Assembly: GCA_943370175.1 (NCBI GenBank)
Contig: CALRPU020000002.1
Coordinates: 62,001-126,000 of the forward strand
DNA from: Ideonella_A intermedia_A
GTDB lineage: Bacteria > Pseudomonadota > Gammaproteobacteria > Burkholderiales > Burkholderiaceae_C
DNA length: 64,000 bases
Direction of reading: 5' to 3'
A model generated the notes under the pieces. That model searched no databases and was not told the DNA's origin. It saw only the letters and a list, made by a program, of their open reading frames with translations. This document shows positions 1 to 9,854 of the stretch, piece by piece. Every line of letters begins with the position of its first letter. Position 1 is the stretch's first letter. The position numbers and the translations under genes were made by a program.

Positions 1-85
1 ACGCCGCGCCCTGCGGGCGCACAAGGACCGTGCGTCGCCGGCCCGGTCTGCGGCCCGCCGCGGTCGGGGCTGGGCGGCGGGCCCG

Positions 86-721
86 TCAGCCCAGCAGGTC
101 GGCGACGTCGATGATGCGTTGCGCAACGTCGACCATCTTCAGTCCCTTGTCCATGGCGGTTTTGCGCAGCCGGGCGTAGGCCTCTTCCTCGCTGATGGCT
201 TGGCGCTTCATCAGCAAACCTTTGGCGCGGTCGATGGTCTTTCGGTCGGACAGTTGGGTGCGGGCATCGGCGAGCTCGCGGCGCAGGGACTCCTCGTGCT
301 CGAAGCGGGCCATGGCCACGTCCAGCACCGGCTTCACGCGGTCGGGTGCGAGCCCGGCCACGACGTAAGCCGTGACCCCCGCGGCGATCGCGTCGCGCAC
401 GTGGCTGGTGTCGTCGTCGTTGGTGAACAGCACGATGGGACGTCGGGCGTCGCGGGTGGCCACGACCACGTGTTCCAAGGTGTCGCGCGCCTGGCTTTCC
501 GCGTCGACGATGATCATGTCGGGTGCGATCTGGGCCAGCCGTTCGGGCAGAAAAACGTCGGCGGGCAAGACCGCCACGATGTCGTAGCCCGTTTGCAGCA
601 GGCCGATCCGCAAGCTTCGCGAACGCCCTTCCTCCTGGGCCACCTGCTGTGGGTCGCTCAGGTCGGCCGCGAGGGAATCCGGCGCGATGATGACGATGCG
701 CAGCGGCGCGTTGGGGCTCAT
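86..721 (-). CDS. ANTAR-domain response regulator, NasT/AmiR type
   Basis: The 211-residue product has a receiver-like N-terminal part (about 8-140) and a C-terminal ANTAR RNA-binding domain (about 155-209). The ANTAR part shows the family hallmark DRAKGLLM followed by EEEAYARLRKTAM. Asp73 in DMIIVDAES sits where the phosphoacceptor is expected. ANTAR proteins of the NasT class act as antiterminators by binding paired-hexaloop RNA hairpins, often in nitrate-assimilation leaders. That is family knowledge; no target is visible in this window. The gene points off the left edge, where a nitrate or nitrite gene cluster would be expected if it is NasT. A stretch of about 15 residues after the first strand (21-36) looks like an insertion. 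The neighbouring tsaD is divergent and unrelated in function. Confidence 0.85.
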   Translation of the reverse strand: MSPNAPLRIVIIAPDSLAADLSDPQQVAQEEGRSRSLRIGLLQTGYDIVAVLPADVFLPERLAQIAPDMIIVDAESQARDTLEHVVVATRDARRPIVLFTNDDDTSHVRDAIAAGVTAYVVAGLAPDRVKPVLDVAMARFEHEESLRRELADARTQLSDRKTIDRAKGLLMKRQAISEEEAYARLRKTAMDKGLKMVDVAQRIIDVADLLG

Positions 722-817
722 GCCTCAGGCAGGCTGCAACATTCGCGCCAAGTTTCAGCCGCCGCGCTGCCCGCCCGGTGCACGGTCGCCTGGGTCGCCC
801 GACTTACACTCGCCCGG

Positions 818-1867
818 ATGAACGTGCTTGGCATTGAGTCGTCGTGTGATGAAACCGGCGTGGCGCTGATTGAACTGGGCGCGAACGGCCTGACGCTGCG
901 GGCGCAAGGCCTGCACAGCCAGGTCGAGATGCATCAGGCCTACGGTGGGGTCGTGCCAGAGCTGGCGTCACGCGATCACATCCGCCGTGTGCTCCCGCTG
1001 ACCCGCGCCGTGCTGCGCGACGCGGGTGCGAGCTTGTCCGACATTGACGTGGTCGCCTACACGCAAGGGCCCGGCCTCGCCGGGGCCTTGCTGGTGGGCG
1101 CCGGGGTGGCCGCGGCCTTGGCGGCCGCCCTGGACCGCCCCTTGCTGGGCGTGCATCACCTCGAAGGCCACCTGCTGTCGCCCTTCTTGTCGGCCGACCC
1201 GCCGAGTTTCCCATTCGTCGCGCTGCTGGTGTCGGGCGGGCACACGCAATTGATGCGGGTCAACGACGTGGGCGACTACGCGCTGTTGGGCGAAACCATC
1301 GACGATGCGGCGGGCGAGGCCTTCGACAAGTCGGCCAAGTTGCTCGGGCTGGGTTACCCCGGCGGGCCCGCCTTGTCGGCCCTCGCGCGCGAAGGCGACC
1401 CGCAGGCCTTCGCACTGCCGCGGCCGCTGCTGCACAGCGGCAACCTGGATTTTTCGTTCGCGGGCTTGAAGACGGCGGTGCGCACGCAGGCCATGCGCGC
1501 GGAAGGGGGCCTCACCGCGGTCGGCCGTGCCGATCTGGCGGCATCGACCGAGCAGGCGATCGTGGATGTGCTGGTGCGCAAATCGATGGCGGCGCTGGCG
1601 CAAACGGGCCTGAGCCGCCTGGTTGTGGCGGGCGGCGTGGGCGCCAATCACCGACTTCGCCAGCAGCTGAACGCGGCCTGTGCCGAGCGCGAGGTCGCGG
1701 TGCACTACCCTGAGCTGGCCCTGTGCACGGACAACGGCGCCATGATCGCGCTGGCGGCAGCCATGCGCCTGCAGCGGGGCATTGCCGCGCCACAGGGCGA
1801 CCTGGGGTTCACCGTTCGCCCGCGTTGGCCGTTGGCTGAGCTGCACGGCGCCCAGCACATCGGCTAG
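818..1867 (+). CDS. tsaD: tRNA N6-adenosine threonylcarbamoyltransferase TsaD
   Basis: TsaD, with TsaB and TsaE, transfers the threonylcarbamoyl group from TC-AMP to A37 of ANN-decoding tRNAs in the cytoplasm. The 349-residue product starts with the typical NVLGIESSCDETG and carries the metal-binding HHLEGH motif at residues 113-118. It also has VSGGHTQL and a C-terminal DNGAMIA segment, so it is full length for the family. The ATG at 818 is chosen because it gives this canonical N-terminus; the frame stays open for a long way upstream, but that part has no family similarity. The gene stands alone between a divergent ANTAR regulator and a transport-protein gene. Confidence 0.97.
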   Translation: MNVLGIESSCDETGVALIELGANGLTLRAQGLHSQVEMHQAYGGVVPELASRDHIRRVLPLTRAVLRDAGASLSDIDVVAYTQGPGLAGALLVGAGVAAALAAALDRPLLGVHHLEGHLLSPFLSADPPSFPFVALLVSGGHTQLMRVNDVGDYALLGETIDDAAGEAFDKSAKLLGLGYPGGPALSALAREGDPQAFALPRPLLHSGNLDFSFAGLKTAVRTQAMRAEGGLTAVGRADLAASTEQAIVDVLVRKSMAALAQTGLSRLVVAGGVGANHRLRQQLNAACAEREVAVHYPELALCTDNGAMIALAAAMRLQRGIAAPQGDLGFTVRPRWPLAELHGAQHIG

Positions 1868-1947
1868 GTGGCCTGCGCATGCCGGGTCCCGACCGCGCCA
1901 GCGGTCACCCGATGGTGCTTTCAATTCCCTGGGAGAGTGGGTTCGTG

Positions 1948-3240
1948 ATGCAGTCTGGATGGCGGACATGGTCCGCAGAAGTGGTGGTGAAGGCGAGCTT
2001 GTGCGTGCTGGCGTGCGGGCTGGGCCCGGCCCGGGCGGAGGCACCGCCCGTCAAACTTGCAATGGTCGAGGGTTTGTCCGGCAGCTTTGCCAACGCGGGC
2101 GAGGCCGTTTACCGCAACCTGCTCTGGGCGGTGGAGCGCGTGAATGCCCGCGGTGGTGTCAAGCTGCGCAGCGGGGCGCGGCCGCTGGAGCTGCTGCGGC
2201 TGGACAGCAAAGGCAATGCCGAAGAGGCGCTCGCGATGCTGCGCTCGGCGGTCGACCAGCAGGCGATGGCTGTTCTTCAGGGCAACAGTTCGGCGGCGGC
2301 GTCGGCGCTCATCGACGCCATCAACAAGCACAACCAGCGCGACCCCGATCGCCGGGTGCTGTTCCTGAACTACTCGGCCGTCGACCCGGCCCTGACCAAC
2401 GAGAAATGCAGCTTCTGGCACTTCCGGTTCGACGCTCACGTCGACATGCGGCTGGCGGCCCTCACCGAGGTCCTGCGCGGTGACGCTTCGGTGCGCCGCC
2501 TCTATTTGATTGGGCAGGACTACACCTTCGGGCAGCAGGTGTTGCGGCGAGGCCGCGAGATGGTGCAGGCGAGGCGGCCGGACATCGAGATCGTGGGCGA
2601 CGAGCTGCACCCGCTCGGTCGCGTCAAGGACTTCGCGCCCTACGCCGCCAAGATCAAGGCCAGCGGCGCCGACGCGGTGTTGACCGGCAACTGGGGCAAC
2701 GACCTGACGCTGCTGGTCAAGGCCGCACGGGACGCGGGCGTGACCGCACGCTTCTACACGTTTTACGGCAACGGCCTTGGCGCACCGGCGGCCATCGGCG
2801 ACGCCGGGGTGGGGCGCGTGTTGGCGGTGGCGGAGTGGCATCCCAATCAGGGGTCGCCCGCGTCGGACGCGTTCTATCAGGCCTTTCGGCAGCGCTTTCC
2901 GAAGCCACAGGACGACTATGTGCACGCGCGCATGCACGCGATGATCGAGCTGCTCGTGGCCGCCATGGAACGCGCCAACAGCGCAGACGCCACCGCCGTT
3001 GCCCGCGCCATGGAAGACTTGGCGCTGCCGTCGCAATCCCTGGGAGGCGTGCACCGCGGGCGCATGCGGGGCGCCGACCACCAGTTCATCCAGCCCTTGC
3101 TGGTCAGCGAAATGCAGCGGCAGGGCGCTCCCGGCACCCGCTTTGACAACGAGGGCTCGGGCTACGGCTTTCGTACCGTGCTCGCCCTCAGGCCCGAACA
3201 AACCGAGCAGCCCCACACCTGCGCGATGGAGCGACCCTGA
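1948..3240 (+). CDS. ABC transporter substrate-binding protein, branched-chain amino acid type
   Basis: The 430-residue product has a hydrophobic signal segment (about residues 10-31, ending GPARAEA). It continues as a type-1 periplasmic binding fold of the leucine/isoleucine/valine family, with a start like VKLAMVEGLSGSFANAG and later phrases such as YLIGQDYTFGQQV and YAAKIKASGADAVLTGNWGND. The ATG at 1948 is preferred over earlier in-frame starts at 1879 and 1912 because GGGAGAG lies 11 bases upstream and the signal peptide begins there. It would bind an amino acid or similar small solute in the periplasm. No permease or ATPase gene lies nearby, so it must use a transporter encoded elsewhere. 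Its stop is one base from the next start, indicating cotranscription with the aminotransferase. Confidence 0.85.
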   Translation: MQSGWRTWSAEVVVKASLCVLACGLGPARAEAPPVKLAMVEGLSGSFANAGEAVYRNLLWAVERVNARGGVKLRSGARPLELLRLDSKGNAEEALAMLRSAVDQQAMAVLQGNSSAAASALIDAINKHNQRDPDRRVLFLNYSAVDPALTNEKCSFWHFRFDAHVDMRLAALTEVLRGDASVRRLYLIGQDYTFGQQVLRRGREMVQARRPDIEIVGDELHPLGRVKDFAPYAAKIKASGADAVLTGNWGNDLTLLVKAARDAGVTARFYTFYGNGLGAPAAIGDAGVGRVLAVAEWHPNQGSPASDAFYQAFRQRFPKPQDDYVHARMHAMIELLVAAMERANSADATAVARAMEDLALPSQSLGGVHRGRMRGADHQFIQPLLVSEMQRQGAPGTRFDNEGSGYGFRTVLALRPEQTEQPHTCAMERP

Positions 3241-3241
3241 C

Positions 3242-4444
3242 ATGAGCACCTTCGACCCTCACGCCCGCTCGCTGGTCGCGCGCCTGCCAGCCTCGCGCAT
3301 TCGCGAGGTGGCCAACGCCGCGCTGGGGCGCGACGGCGTCCTGCCGTTCTGGTTCGGCGAAAGCGATGAGGTCACCCCCTCTGCCATTGGCGACGCCGCC
3401 ACGCGGTCGATTGCCGCAGGCGAAACCTTCTACGCCCACAACCTGGGGCTGCCTGAGCTGCGGGAATCGCTGGCCACCTACCTGTCGGGCCTGCACCGAC
3501 CGGTGGCCGCGGACCGGTTGGCGGTCACCTCGGGTGGCGTCAACGGCCTGATGGTCGCGATGCAAGCCTTGATCGACCCGCGCGACGAGGTGGTCGCCGT
3601 GGTGCCGTTGTGGCCGAACCTGACGGCGCAGGCGGAGATCATGGGCGCGCAGGTGCGCCGCGTGTCGCTGCGCGTCGACCCCGAACGCCCCCACGCGGGC
3701 TGGACTCTGGACCTTCCCGCTCTGCTGCACGCCATCACCCCGTCGACCCGCGCGCTGCTGCTGAACGCGCCGAACAACCCGACGGGCTGGACGATCACGG
3801 CCGACGAGCAGGCACAGATCCTGGCGCACTGCCGGCACACCGGCACCTGGATCGTGTCGGACGAGGTCTACGAGCGGGTCTACTTCGATGCGCCTTCGAT
3901 GCACGCCGGCGGTCGGGTGGCGGCCCCGAGCTTCCTGGACATTGCCGATCCGGACGACCGCCTGATCGTCGTCAACAGCTTCTCGAAGAGTTTTCTGATG
4001 ACAGGCTGGCGCCTGGGCTGGATGGTGCTGCCCGCGCCGATGCAGGCCGACATCGGCAAGCTGCTTGAGTTCAACACTTCGTGCGCGCCGGTGTTTGTCC
4101 AGCGCGCCGGCCTCGCCGCGTTGGCCGCGGGCGAGCCGTTGATCACCGGGGTTGTCGACCGCATCCGGGCGGGTCGTGACGCCTTGCTGCCGGGCTTGAT
4201 GGCGATGCCCGGCGTTCAAGTGGCGATGCCCCGTGGCGGCATGTACGCTTTTTTCCGCGTGGACGGCCACCACGACTCACTGCAGTTGGCCAAGCGTCTG
4301 GTCACCGAGGTGGGCCTTGGCTTGGCCCCGGGTGCCGCCTTCGGCGAGGAAGGGGAGGGCTGGTTGCGCTGGTGCTTCGCGTCGCGGCAGCCAGAACGGC
4401 TCGGCGATGGGCTGCAGCGGCTGGCCCGGGCGCTCGGGCTATAA
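3242..4444 (+). CDS. PLP-dependent aminotransferase, class I/II
   Basis: This 400-residue protein has all the marks of a fold-type I aminotransferase. These are the NNPTG motif (178-182), Asp207 and Tyr210 for the pyridine ring, the Schiff-base Lys249 in NSFSKSF and Arg257 in GWRLGW. The amino donor cannot be read from the sequence; the family includes aspartate, alanine and other amino-acid transaminases. It follows the binding-protein gene with one base between stop and start, suggesting that the transported solute is the aminotransferase substrate or product (inference). The stop codon overlaps a TATAAT that probably serves rpsO. Confidence 0.88.
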   Translation: MSTFDPHARSLVARLPASRIREVANAALGRDGVLPFWFGESDEVTPSAIGDAATRSIAAGETFYAHNLGLPELRESLATYLSGLHRPVAADRLAVTSGGVNGLMVAMQALIDPRDEVVAVVPLWPNLTAQAEIMGAQVRRVSLRVDPERPHAGWTLDLPALLHAITPSTRALLLNAPNNPTGWTITADEQAQILAHCRHTGTWIVSDEVYERVYFDAPSMHAGGRVAAPSFLDIADPDDRLIVVNSFSKSFLMTGWRLGWMVLPAPMQADIGKLLEFNTSCAPVFVQRAGLAALAAGEPLITGVVDRIRAGRDALLPGLMAMPGVQVAMPRGGMYAFFRVDGHHDSLQLAKRLVTEVGLGLAPGAAFGEEGEGWLRWCFASRQPERLGDGLQRLARALGL

Positions 4445-4445
4445 T
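4440..4445 (+). promoter_or_regulatory. Probable rpsO promoter, -10 element
   Basis: A perfect TATAAT overlaps the stop codon of the aminotransferase gene. No convincing -35 box lies at the usual distance, so the assignment rests on the -10 hexamer and on its position about 210 bases ahead of rpsO. Transcription would start near 4452, just before a structured leader. Confidence 0.45.
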
Positions 4446-4454
4446 CGATGGGCT

Positions 4455-4583
4455 TTGCCAAGAGAGACCGTCCGAACGCCACGGGCGTCACCCTCCTGGC
4501 AAGCCGAGTGGTGTTGCGAGTCGGTGGTTCACGCCGTCGCTCCAGGCACCGTTCGAAGCACGGCGCCGGTACTTCCACTGGCG
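4455..4583 (+). promoter_or_regulatory. Structured rpsO leader RNA, possible S15 autoregulatory element
   Basis: The 212-base gap before rpsO folds into at least two elements. TTGCCA (4455-4460) pairs with TGGCAA (4497-4502), with GAG/CTC inside and an inner hairpin ACGCC-ACG-GGCGT (4476-4488). A second hairpin, CGCCGGT-ACTTCC-ACTGGCG (4564-4583), has seven pairs including one G-U wobble. Ribosomal protein S15 represses its own translation through leader structures in several phyla. That this leader does so is inference from location and folding only. Confidence 0.4.
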
Positions 4584-4656
4584 TTCGCAAGTAGCCAAGC
4601 TCCCCGGAAGATCCGCCCGTCGAGGGCACGGCCGGGGTGCGCAACGGAATCACAAC

Positions 4657-4926
4657 ATGACCGCCACCACCGCCCAGAAGGCCGAGATCGTCAAGGCCCA
4701 CGCCCGCAGCACCAACGACACCGGGTCCCCCGAAGTCCAGGTTGCGCTGCTGACCGCCCGCATCAACGAGCTGACCCCGCACTTCAAGACCCACATGAAG
4801 GACCACCACGGTCGCCGCGGTCTGCTGAAGATGGTCAACACCCGCAAGAGCCTGCTGGCCTACCTGAAGACCACCGACGCCGAGCGTTACACGGCGCTGA
4901 TCCAGAAGCTCGGCCTGCGCAAGTAA
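4657..4926 (+). CDS. rpsO: 30S ribosomal protein S15
   Basis: The 89-residue product matches S15 throughout, for example GSPEVQVALLTARI, HMKDHHGRRGLL and the C-terminal YTALIQKLGLRK. S15 is a primary 16S rRNA binding protein of the central domain of the small subunit. The ATG at 4657 gives the normal length. rpsO followed by pnp is a classic bacterial gene pair, kept here with a terminator-like hairpin between them. A long leader precedes it (see 4455-4583). Confidence 0.98.
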   Translation: MTATTAQKAEIVKAHARSTNDTGSPEVQVALLTARINELTPHFKTHMKDHHGRRGLLKMVNTRKSLLAYLKTTDAERYTALIQKLGLRK

Positions 4927-4944
4927 TCGATCAATGGCAGCGTG

Positions 4945-4976
4945 AAGCCTGTCTGGGTGTTCCAGTACAGGCTTTT
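4945..4976 (+). terminator. Terminator or attenuator between rpsO and pnp
   Basis: AAGCCTGT-CTGG-GTGTT-CCAG-T-ACAGGCTT forms a 12-pair stem with one bulged T, followed by TT and a pyrimidine-rich CGCGCTTTTCG. It begins 19 bases after the rpsO stop. In other bacteria partial termination here separates rpsO from pnp expression. Confidence 0.7.
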
Positions 4977-5051
4977 CGCGCTTTTCGAACAGCCGCGCGT
5001 CCTGTGCGCACGGCTTTCCCCCGGAGCAGGGCAACCACGATGACGATGTGT

Positions 5052-5090
5052 CATTCCAACAGCATGCGGTGCACCGCTGTTGCTGGAATG
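5052..5090 (+). promoter_or_regulatory. pnp leader stem-loop
   Basis: CATTCCA (5052-5058) pairs with TGGAATG (5084-5090) and ACAGC (5059-5063) with GCTGT (5076-5080), leaving a TGC bulge. The loop region also contains the palindrome GCGGTGCACCGC (5066-5077). E. coli pnp mRNA has a leader stem-loop cut by RNase III and needed for PNPase autoregulation. This hairpin is in the equivalent place, so a similar role is a reasonable inference. Confidence 0.5.
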
Positions 5091-5164
5091 GCATCGCGCC
5101 AGGTTGTCAACGCTCCAGCCACCACCGAGCCCGCGCTGTTGCAGGTTCGACAACGGAGATGACC

Positions 5165-7294
<2,130 letters not shown>

Positions 7295-7302
7295 ACCCGA
7301 CG

Positions 7303-7329
7303 GCGACTCCGGCTGCCTGCCGGGGTCGC
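7303..7329 (+). terminator. Hairpin after pnp, probable terminator
   Basis: GCGACTCCGGC (7303-7313) pairs with GCCGGGGTCGC (7319-7329) in an 11-pair stem with one T-G wobble and a five-base loop TGCCT. It lies nine bases after the pnp stop. The following bases are pyrimidine-rich (GCTTCCTCCT) rather than a T-run, so termination may be weak. Confidence 0.5.
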
Positions 7330-7355
7330 GCTTCCTCCTGACGACGAAAGCGGTG

Positions 7356-8342
7356 ATGAAAGCCATTGAGATCACGGCGCACGGTGCCCCCGAGGTGTTG
7401 CGTTCGGGCGAACGCGCGAAGCCGACCGCTGGGGCGGGCGAATGCCTGATCCGGGTCACGGCGTCCGGCGTCAACCGCCCGGATGTCTTGCAGCGCAAGG
7501 GCTTTTACCCGGTGCCTCCCGGGGCGTCGGACATTCCTGGGCTCGAAGTGGCCGGCGTCATTGAATCCGGAGATGCCGCGGCGCTCGCCGCAGGCGGCTT
7601 GGCGGTGGGCGACCGCGTCTGCGCCCTCGTGGCCGGTGGGGGCTACGCCGAATGGTGCGTGGCACCGGTCGCCCAGTGCTTGCCCGTGCCCACCGGTTTC
7701 AGCGACGTCGAGGCCGCCAGCCTGCCGGAGACCTTCTTCACGGTTTGGTCCAACGTGTTCGACCGTGCGCGCCTGCAGCCAGGGGAGACCCTGCTGGTGC
7801 AGGGCGGCAGCAGCGGCATCGGGGTGACCGCGATTCAAATCGCCAAAGCCGCCGGTGCCAACGTGATCGTCACGGTGGGCTCCGACGACAAGGCCGCGGC
7901 CTGTGTGGCCCTGGGGGCCGACCACGCGATCAACTACAAGACCCATGATTTCGCGGAAGAGGTCAAGCGCCTGACCCAGGGCCGCGGTGCGAACGTCATC
8001 CTGGACATGGTGGCCGGCAGCTACATCGCTCGCGAGCTGGCCTGCTTGGCCGACGACGGGCGCCTGGTCATCATCGCGACGCAAGGCGGCAACGAGGCAC
8101 AGATCGACGCCGGTCAAGTGCTGCGGCGGCGCTTGACGGTGACCGGGTCGACCTTGCGTCCGCGGCCGCTGGCGTTCAAGGCGGCGATTGCCAGCGCCCT
8201 GCGCGCCACCGTCTGGCCTTGGTTGAACGCGGGACAGATCAAGCCGGTCATCTACAAGGTCTTCCCGGCCGACGAGGCGGCCGGCGCGCACGCGTTGATG
8301 GAATCGAACGAACACATCGGCAAGCTGGTGCTCACCTGGTGA
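7356..8342 (+). CDS. NAD(P)H quinone oxidoreductase, zinc-independent MDR family
   Basis: The 328-residue product belongs to the quinone oxidoreductase/PIG3 branch of the medium-chain dehydrogenase family. It starts MKAIEITAHGAPEVL, has the catalytic-domain phrase VNRPDVLQRKGFYP, and a Rossmann motif GGSSGIGVTAIQIAKA with NYKTHDFAEEV after it. The zinc-binding cysteine cluster of alcohol dehydrogenases is absent. It would reduce quinones or enone-type substrates with NAD(P)H in the cytosol; the exact substrate is unknown. ATG 7356 is chosen over the adjacent GTG at 7353. It sits between pnp and tpiA, an order frequent in Burkholderiales. Confidence 0.9.
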   Translation: MKAIEITAHGAPEVLRSGERAKPTAGAGECLIRVTASGVNRPDVLQRKGFYPVPPGASDIPGLEVAGVIESGDAAALAAGGLAVGDRVCALVAGGGYAEWCVAPVAQCLPVPTGFSDVEAASLPETFFTVWSNVFDRARLQPGETLLVQGGSSGIGVTAIQIAKAAGANVIVTVGSDDKAAACVALGADHAINYKTHDFAEEVKRLTQGRGANVILDMVAGSYIARELACLADDGRLVIIATQGGNEAQIDAGQVLRRRLTVTGSTLRPRPLAFKAAIASALRATVWPWLNAGQIKPVIYKVFPADEAAGAHALMESNEHIGKLVLTW

Positions 8343-8379
8343 GCGCACGGCGGTCGATCAGCAATTGAAGGGCGTGACT

Positions 8380-9120
8380 GTGGGCACCAAGCGGGTCGTT
8401 GGCAACTGGAAGATGCATGGCAACCGCGTGAGCAACGCTGAGTTGCTGGCGGCGCTGCGGGCGGAAGGCCCCTTCGTGGCCGACGTGGCGGTGTGCGCGC
8501 CATTTCCTTACCTGGGCGACGTCGCCCTGTCCTTGCAAGGCAGCCGCATTGCCTGGGGGGCCCAGGATTGCTCTGCCCACGAGCACGGCGCGTTCACCGG
8601 TGAGGTTTCTGCGCCGATGCTGGTCGAGTTCGGTTGCCGCTGCGTGATCGTCGGCCATTCCGAGCGACGCGCGCTGCACGGTGAGTCCGACGCCCTCGTG
8701 GCGGACAAAGCCAAGCGCGCGCTGGCCCACGGTCTGACGCCCATCGTCTGCGTGGGCGAGAGCCTTGCCGAGCGCGATGCGGGCCAGACGGAGACGGTCG
8801 TCAAGCGCCAGCTGTCGGCCGTCATCCACGCGCTGGGCCATTGCGTGCCGCAAATCGTGGTGGCCTATGAGCCGGTGTGGGCCATCGGCACGGGTCGCAC
8901 GGCATCGCCCGAGCAGGCCCAGGCGGTGCACCACGCCCTGCGCGTTCAACTGCGAGCCGCCAGCGACAAGGCCGACCAGATGTCTTTGTTGTATGGCGGC
9001 AGCGTCAAGCCCGACAACGCGGCGGCGCTGTTCGCGCAAGCCGACATCGATGGCGGCTTGATCGGCGGCGCATCCTTGAAAGCCGCGGACTTTGCCGCGA
9101 TTTGCCGCGCTGCCGCCTGA
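8380..9120 (+). CDS. tpiA: Triose-phosphate isomerase
   Basis: TpiA interconverts dihydroxyacetone phosphate and glyceraldehyde 3-phosphate. The product contains the active-site segments GNWKMHG (Lys), VIVGHSERR (His) and the catalytic-glutamate loop AYEPVWAIGTG, and ends with LIGGASLKAADFAAI, so it is complete. No ATG is available: candidate starts are TTG 8365, GTG 8374 and GTG 8380. AAGGG at 8368-8372 is seven bases before GTG 8380, which gives a 246-residue protein of normal length, so I prefer it. The preceding gene ends only 37 bases upstream, and secG follows by 35 bases. Confidence 0.96.
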   Translation: MGTKRVVGNWKMHGNRVSNAELLAALRAEGPFVADVAVCAPFPYLGDVALSLQGSRIAWGAQDCSAHEHGAFTGEVSAPMLVEFGCRCVIVGHSERRALHGESDALVADKAKRALAHGLTPIVCVGESLAERDAGQTETVVKRQLSAVIHALGHCVPQIVVAYEPVWAIGTGRTASPEQAQAVHHALRVQLRAASDKADQMSLLYGGSVKPDNAAALFAQADIDGGLIGGASLKAADFAAICRAAA

Positions 9121-9155
9121 TTGGCGCGCCGGCCTGAACCCTTTTGGAGATGATG

Positions 9156-9548
9156 ATGAATTGGTTGCTCAATGTGGTCGTGATGGTGCAGATCGTTGCC
9201 GCCCTCGCGATGATTGGTTTGGTGTTGGTTCAGCACGGCAAAGGCGCCGACATGGGGGCGTCCTTCGGCAGCGGTGCCTCTGGCAGCCTGTTCGGTGCCA
9301 CGGGCAGCGCCAACTTCCTGTCGCGGTCGACCGCCGTGTGCGCGCTTGTGTTCTTCGTTTGCACGCTGGGCTTGGCGTACCTGTCCAACACCAGCATGAT
9401 GCGCCCGGCCAGCGGCAGCGTGCTTGACCAACCTGCGGCAGCCGCGAGCGCTGCGAGTGCCCCACCGGCCACGGGTGCAGCGCAAATTCCCGGCGCGGTT
9501 CCGATGCCGGCGGTGCCTGCGCCAGCCGCGTCGGCGGCGTCCCGCTGA
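9156..9548 (+). CDS. secG: Preprotein translocase subunit SecG
   Basis: SecG is the small auxiliary subunit of the SecYEG channel in the inner membrane. The 130-residue product shows two membrane spans (about 4-24 and 52-72) around a conserved cytoplasmic loop with HGKGADMGASFGSG and GSLFGATGSANFLSR. The C-terminal 50 residues are Ala/Pro-rich and low in complexity. Of three successive ATGs (9150, 9153, 9156), the last is six bases after GGAG and is preferred. tpiA-secG-tRNA-Leu-nuo is a conserved order in this bacterial group. Confidence 0.94.
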   Translation: MNWLLNVVVMVQIVAALAMIGLVLVQHGKGADMGASFGSGASGSLFGATGSANFLSRSTAVCALVFFVCTLGLAYLSNTSMMRPASGSVLDQPAAAASAASAPPATGAAQIPGAVPMPAVPAPAASAASR

Positions 9549-9639
9549 GTTCTGAGCGCCATCGCCCCGCGGCGGTGCAAGACATGCTGCGCTGCAGCGA
9601 AAACCTCGGGTTGACCCGATAACCGCACTGTTTTTGGGG

Positions 9640-9646
9640 TTAGAAT
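9640..9646 (+). promoter_or_regulatory. Probable tRNA-Leu(GAG) promoter, -10 element
   Basis: GGGGTTAGAATGCGAGG contains a good -10 (TAGAAT) followed by a GC-rich discriminator, as is usual for stringently controlled stable-RNA promoters. The same GGTTAGAAT block precedes tRNA-Gly at 45511. A TTGACC at 9611-9616 is 24 bases away, too far for a normal -35. Confidence 0.45.
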
Positions 9647-9710
9647 GCGAGGCTGTTCGGGGAGCAACTCCTCACGCCAACCGAACAATGCCCATGCGCT
9701 CAAGTGTGTG

Positions 9711-9795
9711 GCCGACGTGGTGAAATTGGTAGACACGCTATCTTGAGGGGGTAGTGGCGAAAGCTGTGCGAGTTCGAGTCTCGCCGTCGGCACCA
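9711..9795 (+). tRNA. tRNA-Leu (anticodon GAG)
   Basis: An 85-base class II tRNA with acceptor arms GCCGACG/CGTCGGC, D-arm GTGAAATTGGTAGAC, anticodon stem-loop CTATC-TTGAGGG-GGTAG (anticodon GAG, reads CUC), a variable arm and T-arm GAGTTCGAGTCTC. The 3' CCA is encoded (9793-9795). It lies directly ahead of the nuo operon. Confidence 0.96.
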
Positions 9796-9854
9796 AATCG
9801 TGGGTGGAGGGGCGCACATGCTGCTCTCCACCGCACCAGACACCACCTCACACC

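Noticed and set aside
1..85. Possible gene or RNA at the extreme left edge.
   Set aside because: Only GC-rich sequence without a start, motif or clear hairpin is visible in these 85 bases.
9611..9616. TTGACC as the -35 of the tRNA-Leu(GAG) promoter.
   Set aside because: The spacing of 24 bases to TAGAAT is too long.
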